From NCBI GenBank assembly GCA_036555325.1, contig DATBLQ010000043.1:1-64000 (forward strand): a stretch of 64,000 nucleotides of DNA, written 5' to 3'. Made by a program: the position numbers and the translations under genes. Within the stretch, counting starts at the first letter, position 1, and every line of letters starts with the position of its first letter. The notes under the pieces were generated by a model, which did not search any database, was not told the origin of the DNA, and was given only the letters and a program-made list of their open reading frames with translations. This DNA is from DATBLQ01 sp036555325. Its GTDB lineage: Bacteria; Pseudomonadota; Alphaproteobacteria; Rhizobiales; Aestuariivirgaceae. Shown piece after piece: positions 50,622 through 58,962 of this stretch.

Positions 50622-51629
50622 ATGCAGCCAGTGAACTGGGGAATTCTGTCCACCTCCTCCTTTGCAACAGAACGATTTCTGCCGGGCCTTCGAAAGTCGC
50701 CCCTGGTTCGGCTTAGAGCCGTGGGCTCGCGAAATCTCAAGCGCGCCAAGGAGTTTGCCGAAACCAACAAGGTCGACAAAGCCTATGGCAGCTATGAGGA
50801 GGTTCTGGCAGACCCCAAAGTCGAGATCGTCTATGTGCCGCTGCCGAACCACATGCACGCGGAGTGGACATTAAAGGCGGCGAAAGCTGGCAAGCACGTG
50901 TTGTGTGAAAAACCAATGGGGCTGAATGCGGCGCAGATTGGGAAGCTCAAGGCCTACGCTGGCAAGGTTCATATCGCCGAGGCGTTCATGGTGCGGTTCC
51001 ATCCGCAGTGGATCGAAACTCGCGAGCGGGTGAGGCGGGGCGAAATCGGACGGGTAACCCATATCCATGTCGCGTTTGCCTATAACAACCTCGATCCCAG
51101 GAACATACGGAATATAGAAAAAATCGGTGGCGGTGCATTGTACGACATCGGCTGCTACGCAATCGTGGCGGGCCGCTGGTTTTATGAGGCCGAGCCCGTG
51201 CGGGCGGTGGGAATGGCCGATCGCGATCCCAAGTTCAAGACCGACCGCGTCTTCTCCGCCCTACTCGACTTCGGCAAGGGGCGACCGCTCAATTTCACCG
51301 TGTCCACTCAGAGCGTCGTTCATCAGCGGGCGCATATCTTCGGCACCAACGGCCGCCTTGAGATTACCATTCCCTTCAATCAGCCGCAGAACGATCCGAC
51401 CGTCTATCTCATGCACGATGGCTCATCCCTGCACGGACTCGACGCCTCGACGTTCACTGTGCCGACCGCCGACCAGTATCAGCTGCAGGCCGAGTATTAT
51501 TGTAAGCTGATCCGCAGTGGTGAGAAGCCCTCCCGCAAGCGCCTCGATGACGCGATCCGCAACATGCGGATCATCGATGCCCTATTCAAATCGGAGAGAA
51601 GTGGTCGCTTCGAAAAGGTTCAGCGCTAG
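50622..51629 (+). CDS. Gfo/Idh/MocA-family oxidoreductase
   Basis: A 335-residue NAD(P)-dependent dehydrogenase. The N-terminal Rossmann fold starts WGILSTSSFA, CEKPMGLN holds the conserved catalytic-region Lys of the EKP motif (about residue 95), and the C-terminal half is the beta-sheet substrate domain (GGGALYDIGCYAI). Members oxidise or reduce sugars and cyclitols; the substrate is unknown. GAGG precedes the ATG. It lies 88 bp after yihY on the same strand. Confidence 0.9.
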   Translation: MQPVNWGILSTSSFATERFLPGLRKSPLVRLRAVGSRNLKRAKEFAETNKVDKAYGSYEEVLADPKVEIVYVPLPNHMHAEWTLKAAKAGKHVLCEKPMGLNAAQIGKLKAYAGKVHIAEAFMVRFHPQWIETRERVRRGEIGRVTHIHVAFAYNNLDPRNIRNIEKIGGGALYDIGCYAIVAGRWFYEAEPVRAVGMADRDPKFKTDRVFSALLDFGKGRPLNFTVSTQSVVHQRAHIFGTNGRLEITIPFNQPQNDPTVYLMHDGSSLHGLDASTFTVPTADQYQLQAEYYCKLIRSGEKPSRKRLDDAIRNMRIIDALFKSERSGRFEKVQR

Positions 51630-52174
51630 CGCCACCAGCCAGCCGAACACCTTCCACCATCCTCAATGCCAGCAGTGAAATGGGCTGCAATGCACTCCAG
51701 ACGACATAGGACACCGAAGGCAGCCGACGAGGGTCGAAGCGCGAATCAGGTGCCCTCCGCCGCGTCGAAACCCGAAATCGCATCAGAATCGTCGTGGAAG
51801 GGAAATTTTTTGGAAAATTCTTGTGGATGAGTTTTCATGCCCTAAAGGCGTTTTTCATGATGATCCGTATACAGACGATGATCTAGGGCGTCTCTCGGTC
51901 GACGCTAGAAACCCAGAAAATACGGGCATTGATTCAATTTTCCACGTTGTCCGTATACGGATAATTGAAATGATCGTCGCAAATAGGATCCTTTGCGACA
52001 ATAATGAACCGATAGTCTGACAGGTCATTCGGCATATTGCCGAATCACGCAAACCGGTCCAAAAGATGATCAAGGATGGCGTTGAGTCGCTGTTTCCTTC
52101 ATTGGAGTCGCGAACTCGGGCTGTCTGACGTGAGTACTAGGAACCGCGTACGCGGTACTTGAATGGAGAAAATC
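51630..52174. other. A+T-rich gene-free region with a cluster of palindromes
   Basis: About 545 bp without a supportable gene. It carries TCCGTATACGGA (51950-51961) and an 11/12 copy of it (51864-51875), GTCGCAAA/TTTGCGAC (51976-51983 with 51992-51999), ATTCGGCA-TAT-TGCCGAAT (52027-52045), TGGAAAATT/AATTTTCCA (51811-51819 with 51936-51944), and ACCGCGTACGCGGT (52143-52156) just before the 20-residue gene. It may be an operator cluster, a small RNA locus or decayed mobile DNA. Confidence 0.5.
52143..52156. promoter_or_regulatory. 14-bp palindrome upstream of the Lys/Ala peptide gene
   Basis: ACCGCGTACGCGGT is a perfect palindrome 18 bp before the start codon, placed where a repressor could bind or an mRNA hairpin could form near the ribosome site. 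Confidence 0.4.
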
Positions 52175-52237
52175 ATGGCTGCTAAGAAAGCAAAGAAAGC
52201 CAAGAAGGCTAAGAAGGCATCGAAGAAGAAGAGGTAA
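52175..52237 (+). CDS. 20-residue Lys/Ala-rich peptide
   Basis: A 21-codon gene including stop, encoding MAAKKAKKAKKAKKASKKKR: four KKA units, no acidic or hydrophobic residues beyond Ala and Met. It has a good ribosome site (GGAGA), and a strong terminator begins 24 bp after the stop. The composition is like the C-terminal tails of histone H1-like and HU-like proteins, suggesting nucleic acid binding, but such a short peptide could also act as a leader or an antimicrobial-like peptide. Function unknown. Confidence 0.6.
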   Translation: MAAKKAKKAKKAKKASKKKR

Positions 52238-52261
52238 GCCCTCTTAGATCTCTTCGTGAGA

Positions 52262-52301
52262 CGGCCCCGGCTGGGTAATTCCACCGGGGCCGCTTCGTTT
52301 T
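52262..52301 (+). terminator. Rho-independent terminator after the Lys/Ala peptide gene
   Basis: A 9-bp stem CGGCCCCGG/CCGGGGCCG (52262-52270 with 52284-52292) is followed by TTCGTTTT. It also lies just beyond the stop of the convergent L,D-transpeptidase gene, but its T-run faces the plus strand. Confidence 0.85.
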
Positions 52302-52319
52302 ACGGACGATTGTTGGTCG

Positions 52320-53015
52320 CTATTGAATCACGTGGACGCGGGCACCAATGTTGACTCGATTGTAAAGATCGATGACGTCCGCGTTCATCATGCGGATGCA
52401 GCCCGACGACACCGCACCGCCGATCGAGCGCGAATTGTTGGTGCCGTGAATGCGGTAGATCGTGCCGCCGATGTAAAGCGCGCGAGCGCCGAGGGGATTT
52501 CGGGGCCCTCCCTCCATATAAGTGGGAATGGTGATGCCCTTTGCCGCTTCACGAGCAATCATCTGGGCCGGTGGCGTCCAGGCCGGCCATTCTTTCTTGC
52601 TGACAATGCGCGACGAGCCCGACCATTGGAATCCTTCCCGGCCTACCCCTACGCGATAGCGAATGGCTTCGCCTTCGGGGAGCACATAGTAAAGTGCCCT
52701 CTCCGGCGTCCGAACGATGATGGAGCCCGGAGAATAGCGTGGATCGTTGAACGCGACGGTCTGGCGGTATCCGCGGCCCCCGAACCCGGTAAAGAAAGAT
52801 CCCGAGCCGGTGCGACGCGTCGTGCGGAAGAGGCACGTGAACGGCGTGGAACACTCGCCTGCCGTCCTGGCGGTGCGAGCTTTCTTTTTCTGAACCTCGT
52901 AGATGGAGTAGAACCGCTTTTGCTTGGTGGTTGCGGCTTCGCCCATCGAAGCAAATCCTGTCCCCGCAAGGGCGGCAACGGCCAACAATACCATTGCTTT
53001 AGGCAGGTATTTCAT
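52320..53015 (-). CDS. L,D-transpeptidase (YkuD domain)
   Basis: A 231-residue exported enzyme: signal peptide (about 1-27), then a YkuD domain with the catalytic pattern HGTNN followed by S-x-G and SSGCIRM (nucleophile Cys near residue 209). It makes 3-3 cross-links in peptidoglycan or attaches proteins to it. The N-terminal region is basic with two cysteines (ECSTPFTC). Several such paralogues are usual in Rhizobiales, where polar growth relies on them. Confidence 0.93.
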   Translation of the reverse strand: MKYLPKAMVLLAVAALAGTGFASMGEAATTKQKRFYSIYEVQKKKARTARTAGECSTPFTCLFRTTRRTGSGSFFTGFGGRGYRQTVAFNDPRYSPGSIIVRTPERALYYVLPEGEAIRYRVGVGREGFQWSGSSRIVSKKEWPAWTPPAQMIAREAAKGITIPTYMEGGPRNPLGARALYIGGTIYRIHGTNNSRSIGGAVSSGCIRMMNADVIDLYNRVNIGARVHVIQ

Positions 53016-53204
53016 TGCGTTTCCCCTGTGTCAGTGGTCCCCAATCGCGGCACCTTTACCGAAACTTATGCACGGTTCAAGTCATCATCGGCCCAAAATT
53101 CGACAAAATGGTTTCTTCGGTCGTGGACAACCGCATACGTCTATGCGAAGTTGAGAGGGTAGGCGGCGTACGAGTGATTCGATTTTCCTCTTCTTTGGTC
53201 TTCT

Positions 53205-54419
53205 ATGGATCAGCTCCGCCGTTTCGGCCGTCTTCTTGTAATCTTGGTGGGTGCCTGCCTGGCAGCCTACGCGGCTGAACCAACAGGAGCGCGGGCCGGC
53301 AATGAAGTCCCGGTCGTAGCTGCCCTTTGCGACGCCTTCGCAGCGAAATTGGGCGTTCGGCCCGCCTACCGGCGCGTGAAGAAATCCAAGGATGGAACGA
53401 TCACAATCCGGGGGTTGACCACCGAGATTGAACAAGCCCCGGCAGCCGACCGGAAGATCAAGGCCACTCTGTCGGTAGAGCGAATCACCCTATCGGGCAT
53501 TACTGAGCAAAACGGCCTTTTCGACGTGGCCGAAGTCAAGTTAACCAACCTCATTTTGATATCGGACGATGACGCTGAGACCAGCAGTGCCCTGCGCCTG
53601 CCAGAGGTCGTCCTTGCCCACTTATATTTGAAGCCGTCCGGCAATCTCCTGGCTGCGGGGGGAAGCATCCTTCCCTTGGGCTCACAGGCTCAGAGCCTGC
53701 TCGCCAAGGACGGCGTCTTCTCATCTGGCGGAACGAGCCTTCAGTTTGGCCTTATGGAGGCATCCTGGCAGGGCGACCCTGATACTGGACTAGGACAAAC
53801 CCATCTCCGGATCGACGATATCCGCTATCCGGCCTCTGCCATACGACGATCGGATCCTTCCGGAACGGTGCTTTCTCTTTTGGGGGGCGGCGACTTGGTT
53901 TTTGATTTGGCGGGGAGCGGCGGTACGACCGCCGACGGTGGTGCGTTCGACGTGGCTCTGACACTTCGTTCTTTAGGGGTTTTCAGGCTCGCCGGCCGGC
54001 TTGCCAGTCCGATATTGGGGGTGCTGGCCAGCGCTTCCGGCTCCTCCCAGAGCGATGCAACGGTGCCCGCCCCGCAACCGAGCGCGATGATGATCAAGGG
54101 GTTCACCCTCCGATATGAAGATCACTCGCTTACCGGCAAGCTGCTCGCCATGCTGGCAGCAGATCAGGGCGTGGACCAGGAAAAGCTGGTCGCGAATACA
54201 ACGGCTGCCTTGGAACAGGGCCTCACCGCCGTCCAGAACCAGACGCTTACCGAACAGCTCAAAACCTCCGTTCAAACCTACTTGGCAAGCCCTAGATCCT
54301 TCACCGTGCGAGCCGAGTTGGCGCAGCCAGCTTCCGTCGTGCAGCTCGTCGAGTCAGCTGCCTCGGGACCCGCTGCCTTCTTATCGCAATTCCCGATCTC
54401 CATAGCCGCAAACGATTAG
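53205..54419 (+). CDS. Large exported protein of unknown function
   Basis: A 404-residue protein with a signal peptide (about 1-24). The mature part is rich in alternating hydrophobic residues with many Gly/Ser/Thr, suggesting extended beta structure somewhat like AsmA-related proteins (SVERITLSGITEQNGLFDVA, FDVALTLRSLGVFRLAGRL), and ends with a helical region. One cysteine only. No family was recognised with confidence. The ribosome site is weak. The stop codon overlaps that of the convergent aspS. Confidence 0.7.
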   Translation: MDQLRRFGRLLVILVGACLAAYAAEPTGARAGNEVPVVAALCDAFAAKLGVRPAYRRVKKSKDGTITIRGLTTEIEQAPAADRKIKATLSVERITLSGITEQNGLFDVAEVKLTNLILISDDDAETSSALRLPEVVLAHLYLKPSGNLLAAGGSILPLGSQAQSLLAKDGVFSSGGTSLQFGLMEASWQGDPDTGLGQTHLRIDDIRYPASAIRRSDPSGTVLSLLGGGDLVFDLAGSGGTTADGGAFDVALTLRSLGVFRLAGRLASPILGVLASASGSSQSDATVPAPQPSAMMIKGFTLRYEDHSLTGKLLAMLAADQGVDQEKLVANTTAALEQGLTAVQNQTLTEQLKTSVQTYLASPRSFTVRAELAQPASVVQLVESAASGPAAFLSQFPISIAAND

Positions 54420-56203
54420 AGCTTGGTCTTGTCCGGCAAGGCGAGCTGGATGTGAAGCTCGCGCAGCTGCTTCGCGCTCACCGCCAGTGGTGCGCCCATG
54501 AGGAGATCCTGCGCTTGCTGGTTCATGGGAAACATCACCACCTCTCGCAGATTGCTTTCTCCGCACAAGAGCATCACTATCCGGTCAATGCCGGGTGCAA
54601 TGCCGCCATGGGGCGGCGCCCCATACTGAAATGCCCGATACAACGCCCCGAATTTCTGCTCCAACACCTCTTCGCCATAGCCGGCAATGCTGAAGGCCTT
54701 CTTCATGATCTCCGGGTCGTGATTGCGGATGGCGCCGGAGGAAAGTTCCACTCCATTGCACACGATGTCGTATTGAAAGGCGAGGATGTCGAGGGGATCC
54801 TTCTTTTCAAGCGCCGCAAGGCCACCCTGCGGCATTGAAAACGGATTGTGCGAGAAGTTGATCTTCTTCTCCTCCTCGTTCCACTCGTACATCGGGAAAT
54901 CGACGATCCAGCAGAATTCAAACCGCTTCTCGTCGATGAGGTTCAGCTCATCGGCAATCCGATTGCGCGCTTCGCCGGCGAACCGGTGGATCCTCGCCGG
55001 ATCGCCGCACACGAAGAACACCGCGTCCCCGCTCCCGAGCGCCAGTTTCTTGCGAATTGCCGCCGACCGCTCAGGTCCGATATTCTTGGCGATGGGGCCC
55101 GCTCCCCCCTCCTCGCCTTCGCGCCAAAAGATATAGCCAAGTCCAGGCTGCCCCTGCCCCTGCGCCCATGAGTTCATCCTGTCGCAGAAGGCGCGGGCTC
55201 CGCCTTTGGGCGCCGGGATCGCCCAAACCTCGACCTTCGGATCAGCGTCGATCTGCCCGGCAAACACCTTGAAGCCCGAGCCGCGGAAATGCTCGGTGAC
55301 ATTGTCGATGACGAGCGGATTGCGAAGGTCAGGCTTGTCCGTGCCGTATTGGCGTATCGCGTCGCGGTAGGCGATTTTCGGGAACACCGATGTGACCGGT
55401 TTTCCTTCCGAAAATTCTTCGAACAACCCGCGCAGGACGGGTTCAACCGCAGCGAAGACATCCTCCTGGGTGACAAAGCTCATTTCGACGTCAAGTTGGT
55501 AGAACTCCCCCGGCGAACGGTCGGCACGGGCATCCTCGTCGCGAAAGCATGGTGCGATTTGGAAATAGCGATCGAAGCCTGACATCATGATCAGCTGTTT
55601 GAATTGCTGCGGAGCTTGCGGCAACGCGTAGAATTTTCCCGGATGAAGGCGCGCCGGAACCAGAAAATCCCGCGCTCCCTCGGGCGAGGAGGCGGTGAGA
55701 ATTGGTGTCTGAAACTCGACGAACCCTTGCTCCTTCATGCGTTGCCGGATCGCATCGATAATCCGGCTGCGCTTCACGATGTTTGCATGAAGGCGCTCCC
55801 GCCTGAGATCGAGAAATCGGTAGGTGAGCCTGATCTCCTCCGGATAGTCCTGTTCCCCGAAGACCGGCAGCGGCAATTCCCTTGCCTCTGACAGGACATC
55901 GATGGCGGTGCTGAACACCTCTACCTTGCCCGTGGGGAGGTCGGGATTCTGCGTGCCAGGCGGTCTTTCACGCACTGCTCCCTCAACTCTCACCACCCAT
56001 TCTGATCGCAGCCTCTCCGCCGTCTTGAATGCTGGTGAATCCGGATCGGCGACGATCTGCGTGAGGCCGTAGTGGTCTCTCAGATCGACGAATAAGAGCC
56101 CGCCATGATCGCGAACCCGGTGAACCCAGCCCGACAGGCGAACTGTGCTGCCGATGTCCGGCTCGCGCAGCTCACCACAGGTGTGGGTCCGATAAATGTG
56201 CAT
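54416..56203 (-). CDS. aspS: Aspartyl-tRNA synthetase
   Basis: A 595-residue class IIb synthetase. An N-terminal OB anticodon-binding domain (VRLSGWVHRVRDHGGLLFVD) precedes class II motif 1 (FVEFQTPILTASSPEGARDF), motif 2 (FRDEDARADR), the bacterial GAD insertion (about 290-420) and motif 3 (GIAPGIDRIVML). Length is normal. Whether it also charges tRNA-Asn (non-discriminating type) cannot be decided here; gatCAB is not in the window. Confidence 0.97.
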   Translation of the reverse strand: MHIYRTHTCGELREPDIGSTVRLSGWVHRVRDHGGLLFVDLRDHYGLTQIVADPDSPAFKTAERLRSEWVVRVEGAVRERPPGTQNPDLPTGKVEVFSTAIDVLSEARELPLPVFGEQDYPEEIRLTYRFLDLRRERLHANIVKRSRIIDAIRQRMKEQGFVEFQTPILTASSPEGARDFLVPARLHPGKFYALPQAPQQFKQLIMMSGFDRYFQIAPCFRDEDARADRSPGEFYQLDVEMSFVTQEDVFAAVEPVLRGLFEEFSEGKPVTSVFPKIAYRDAIRQYGTDKPDLRNPLVIDNVTEHFRGSGFKVFAGQIDADPKVEVWAIPAPKGGARAFCDRMNSWAQGQGQPGLGYIFWREGEEGGAGPIAKNIGPERSAAIRKKLALGSGDAVFFVCGDPARIHRFAGEARNRIADELNLIDEKRFEFCWIVDFPMYEWNEEEKKINFSHNPFSMPQGGLAALEKKDPLDILAFQYDIVCNGVELSSGAIRNHDPEIMKKAFSIAGYGEEVLEQKFGALYRAFQYGAPPHGGIAPGIDRIVMLLCGESNLREVVMFPMNQQAQDLLMGAPLAVSAKQLRELHIQLALPDKTKL

Positions 56204-56347
56204 GCAACTGATTCCGTGAGGTCAGGAAACCGGGCGGAAAAGCGCACGCGAGGAGTGTTTTGTCAAGCAAGCGTGGATGGGACGCATGAGAGTATTGCGT
56301 CGACCGGCCATTGCATCGACTCAACTCTGGCTGCTAAGCCGAAGGGC

Positions 56348-57514
56348 ATGCTCAAGGTGATGACGCCGCTCGTCCCCCTTCTGCTCGCGGCCGGAATGCT
56401 TCTTGGCGGTAATGGCCTCCAGGCGACCGTTCTGTCGTTAAGGGGCGCTTCCGAAGGCTTCTCCACCGCCGCCATCGGCCTTCTCGGCACCGGCTATTTC
56501 GCCGGCTACATCATAGGCTGTTTTGTGAACCCATGGCTCGTGCGTGAGGTCGGCCATATTCGCGTTTTCGCCGCTTTGGCGGCGATGGTTGCGGCCGGTA
56601 CCCTGAGCTATCTGCTGTGGATAAACCCATGGTTCTGGACGACCATCCGTTTCGTCTGCGGCTTCTGCTTTGCCGGGCTCTTCGCCGTCATGGAAAGCTG
56701 GCTCAATGCGGCGTCCGGCAATGAAAATCGGGTAAGGGTTTTCAGCATCTACCGCGTCGTCGATCTCACCTGTGTCGCATCCGGCCAATACTTGATGCCA
56801 CTCATCGGCGTTGAGGGTTTTCTGATTTTCATAGCTATGTCCGTCCTCACCTGCTTCTCGGTGATCCCCGTGGCGCTGTTCGATCGCTCCAACCCAGCGC
56901 CACCTGAAACCTTCCACGTCAACCCTCGGACAATCTGGAACATATCCCCGATCGCCTGCATTGGCTGCGTGAGCATTGGCCTCACCAATACCGGATTCCG
57001 GCTGATCAGCCCGCTGCACGTCCAGGCTATGGGCTTAAACCTTGCTCAGATCGCGACATTTCTGTCGCTTGCAATTTTCGGCGCGGCACTTTTGCAGTTT
57101 CCGCTTGGACATCTCTCGGACCGGCTCGATAGACGCCTGGCATTGATGATCGCATCGACCGGCTCGGGACTGGCGGCCTTGTTTCTTGCTTTCGCGCCCG
57201 AGAGCGTGTTTTACGCTTACATCGGAAGCTTTTTCTACGGCGCTCTTTCACTGCCCCTTTATTCGCTGGTCGCCGCCCATGCCTATGATCGCGCCAGCTC
57301 CGGCCAGTACGTTATCGTCGCAGCCGGTTTGTCGTTTTTCTTTTCCCTTGGCGCCATGATAGGACCAATCGCCGCCTCACTCTCGTTTCAGGTGGGTGGA
57401 GGAATGGGGCTGTTCTGCTTCCTGGGAGCGGTCCAGGCATCACTCACCCTCATTGCTGGCTACAGGCTGATGGTGCGCCCGCAACAGGTGACGCGGGCCC
57501 CCTCAAAAGTTTAG
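56348..57514 (+). CDS. MFS transporter, YcaD-like
   Basis: A 388-residue transporter with twelve predicted membrane segments, resembling the YcaD/UMF2 group of the major facilitator superfamily (GTGYFAGYIIGC, FCFAGLFAVMESWLNA, PLGHLSDRLDRR as the loop motif A). Substrate unknown. ATG at 56348 has AAGG close upstream; an in-frame open stretch reaches back to 56105 inside aspS but encodes no membrane protein-like sequence. It is divergent from aspS. Confidence 0.88.
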   Translation: MLKVMTPLVPLLLAAGMLLGGNGLQATVLSLRGASEGFSTAAIGLLGTGYFAGYIIGCFVNPWLVREVGHIRVFAALAAMVAAGTLSYLLWINPWFWTTIRFVCGFCFAGLFAVMESWLNAASGNENRVRVFSIYRVVDLTCVASGQYLMPLIGVEGFLIFIAMSVLTCFSVIPVALFDRSNPAPPETFHVNPRTIWNISPIACIGCVSIGLTNTGFRLISPLHVQAMGLNLAQIATFLSLAIFGAALLQFPLGHLSDRLDRRLALMIASTGSGLAALFLAFAPESVFYAYIGSFFYGALSLPLYSLVAAHAYDRASSGQYVIVAAGLSFFFSLGAMIGPIAASLSFQVGGGMGLFCFLGAVQASLTLIAGYRLMVRPQQVTRAPSKV

Positions 57515-57519
57515 ATTTA

Positions 57520-57532
57520 CAACTAATAGTTG
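57520..57532. repeat. 13-bp palindrome after the MFS gene
   Basis: CAACTA-A-TAGTTG, followed by the A+T-rich ATATTATTT, six bases after the MFS stop codon. It could be a weak terminator or a regulatory site for rnd downstream. The rest of the 231-bp gap shows nothing further. Confidence 0.35.
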
Positions 57533-57745
57533 ATATTATTTGCTGTCGTGAGGCATGAAGACGGTTCCTGTGCCAAGTTTCCGCCTCTCGTCTTTTCTAC
57601 GTTGACAGGCGATTCAGTTTCGATTCTCACATCCAGTTCGGCAGCCCAAACGCGGGATCCCCGGCCCGTCATGAGTTCGCCAAGACAGCCGCAGCCAGAT
57701 TGACCCGGCTTTGAGACTCAGGTGAGGTGGTAGTCAGGAGTGCCG

Positions 57746-58930
57746 ATGGAAATTATAACCGCCACAGAGAGTCTAAAAGCGCTGTGCAATGATCTGGCAC
57801 GCGACTCTTTCGTGACCGTCGACACTGAATTCATGCGCGAGCAGACTTTCTGGCCGGAGCTTTGCCTCATTCAGATTGCCGGGGGCGAGCGCGAGGCCAT
57901 CATCGATCCGCTTGCCGACGGAATAAATCTCAAACCTTTTTTCGACCTAATGGCGAACAAGAAGGTGGCCAAGATTTTCCATGCAGCAAGGCAGGATCTG
58001 GAAATCATCTGGCTCAAGGCCAAGCTCATCCCATCGCCGATTTTTGATACTCAAATCGCCGCCATGGTCTGTGGGTTTGGCGATCAGGTGAGCTACGAGG
58101 CGCTGGCTCGCCGCATTGCCAAGGTGCAGATCGACAAGTCATCGCGCTTTACCGATTGGAGCAGAAGGCCCCTTTCCCAAAAGCAGCTGGCTTACGCGCT
58201 TTCGGATGTCATTCATCTCCGACCCATCTATGAGAAGCTCCGCAGCCTCCTCGATAAGTCGGGTCGCGAGCGTTGGCTTGACGAAGAGCTCTCCGTCCTC
58301 ACCTCCCCGGCAACCTATGAGACCCATCCAGAAGAAGCCTGGAAACGCGTGAAGTTCAAACCACGCAATCGCAAGCAGCTCGCGATCCTCATGATGCTGT
58401 CTGCCTGGCGAGAGCGTGAAGCTCAGGAGCGCAATGTTCCCCGCAGCCGAATTCTGAAGGACGATGCGATTGCCGAAGCGGCAACGCAGGCACCCCAGGA
58501 TGTCGCCGCATTGAAGTCCTTGCGCGCCTTGCCCAGGGGCTACGCCACGTCGCGTGTCGGCGAGGCCATTCTCAAGCAGGTGGCGGCTGGTCTTGCCATG
58601 GACGGCGGGAAATTGCCCAAGCTTGACGACGACAGCCCGCCGCTCACCGAAAAAGCCTCGGTGATCTCCGACGTGCTCAAATTGGCTCTAAAGGTCGTAT
58701 GCGACCGCGAGGGCATTGCGCCGCGCATTGTAGCCAACAGCGGGGATCTCGATGCCGTTGCCATGCATGACGATGCGGATATTCCCCTGCTCAAGGGTTG
58801 GCGGCGCAAACTTTTCGGCGATATCGCGCTAAGGATCAAGGCTGGCGAGATGGCGATCGTGCTCGATAACGGCAAGCCGCGCCTGCTGCCCTATCCACCG
58901 GCTCTGCGCGAAGTCAAAGCCGCCGAATAA
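57746..58930 (+). CDS. rnd: Ribonuclease D
   Basis: A 394-residue 3'-5' exoribonuclease that trims tRNA precursors. The DEDDy catalytic residues are visible: D26 and E28 in TVDTEF, Asp in ARQDLEI, and Tyr/Asp in YALSDVIHL. One HRDC domain follows (about 215-290), then a second HRDC-like C-terminal region. ATG at 57746 has AGGAG five bases upstream; a GTG two codons earlier lies inside that ribosome site. Confidence 0.95.
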   Translation: MEIITATESLKALCNDLARDSFVTVDTEFMREQTFWPELCLIQIAGGEREAIIDPLADGINLKPFFDLMANKKVAKIFHAARQDLEIIWLKAKLIPSPIFDTQIAAMVCGFGDQVSYEALARRIAKVQIDKSSRFTDWSRRPLSQKQLAYALSDVIHLRPIYEKLRSLLDKSGRERWLDEELSVLTSPATYETHPEEAWKRVKFKPRNRKQLAILMMLSAWREREAQERNVPRSRILKDDAIAEAATQAPQDVAALKSLRALPRGYATSRVGEAILKQVAAGLAMDGGKLPKLDDDSPPLTEKASVISDVLKLALKVVCDREGIAPRIVANSGDLDAVAMHDDADIPLLKGWRRKLFGDIALRIKAGEMAIVLDNGKPRLLPYPPALREVKAAE

Positions 58931-58962
58931 TTGATCCCTCGGGCTCGGCAGTTGGAACAATC

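Noticed and set aside
51586..51783. 65-codon minus-strand frame after the Gfo/Idh/MocA gene
   Set aside because: No ribosome site and it overlaps the end of a solid gene; a short hydrophobic stretch is its only protein-like feature.
51811..51950. DnaA-box-like sequences suggesting a replication origin
   Set aside because: Only two degenerate matches (CTTGTGGATGA and TTTTCCACG) occur, with no dnaA, hemE or parAB nearby and no proper A+T-rich unwinding element.
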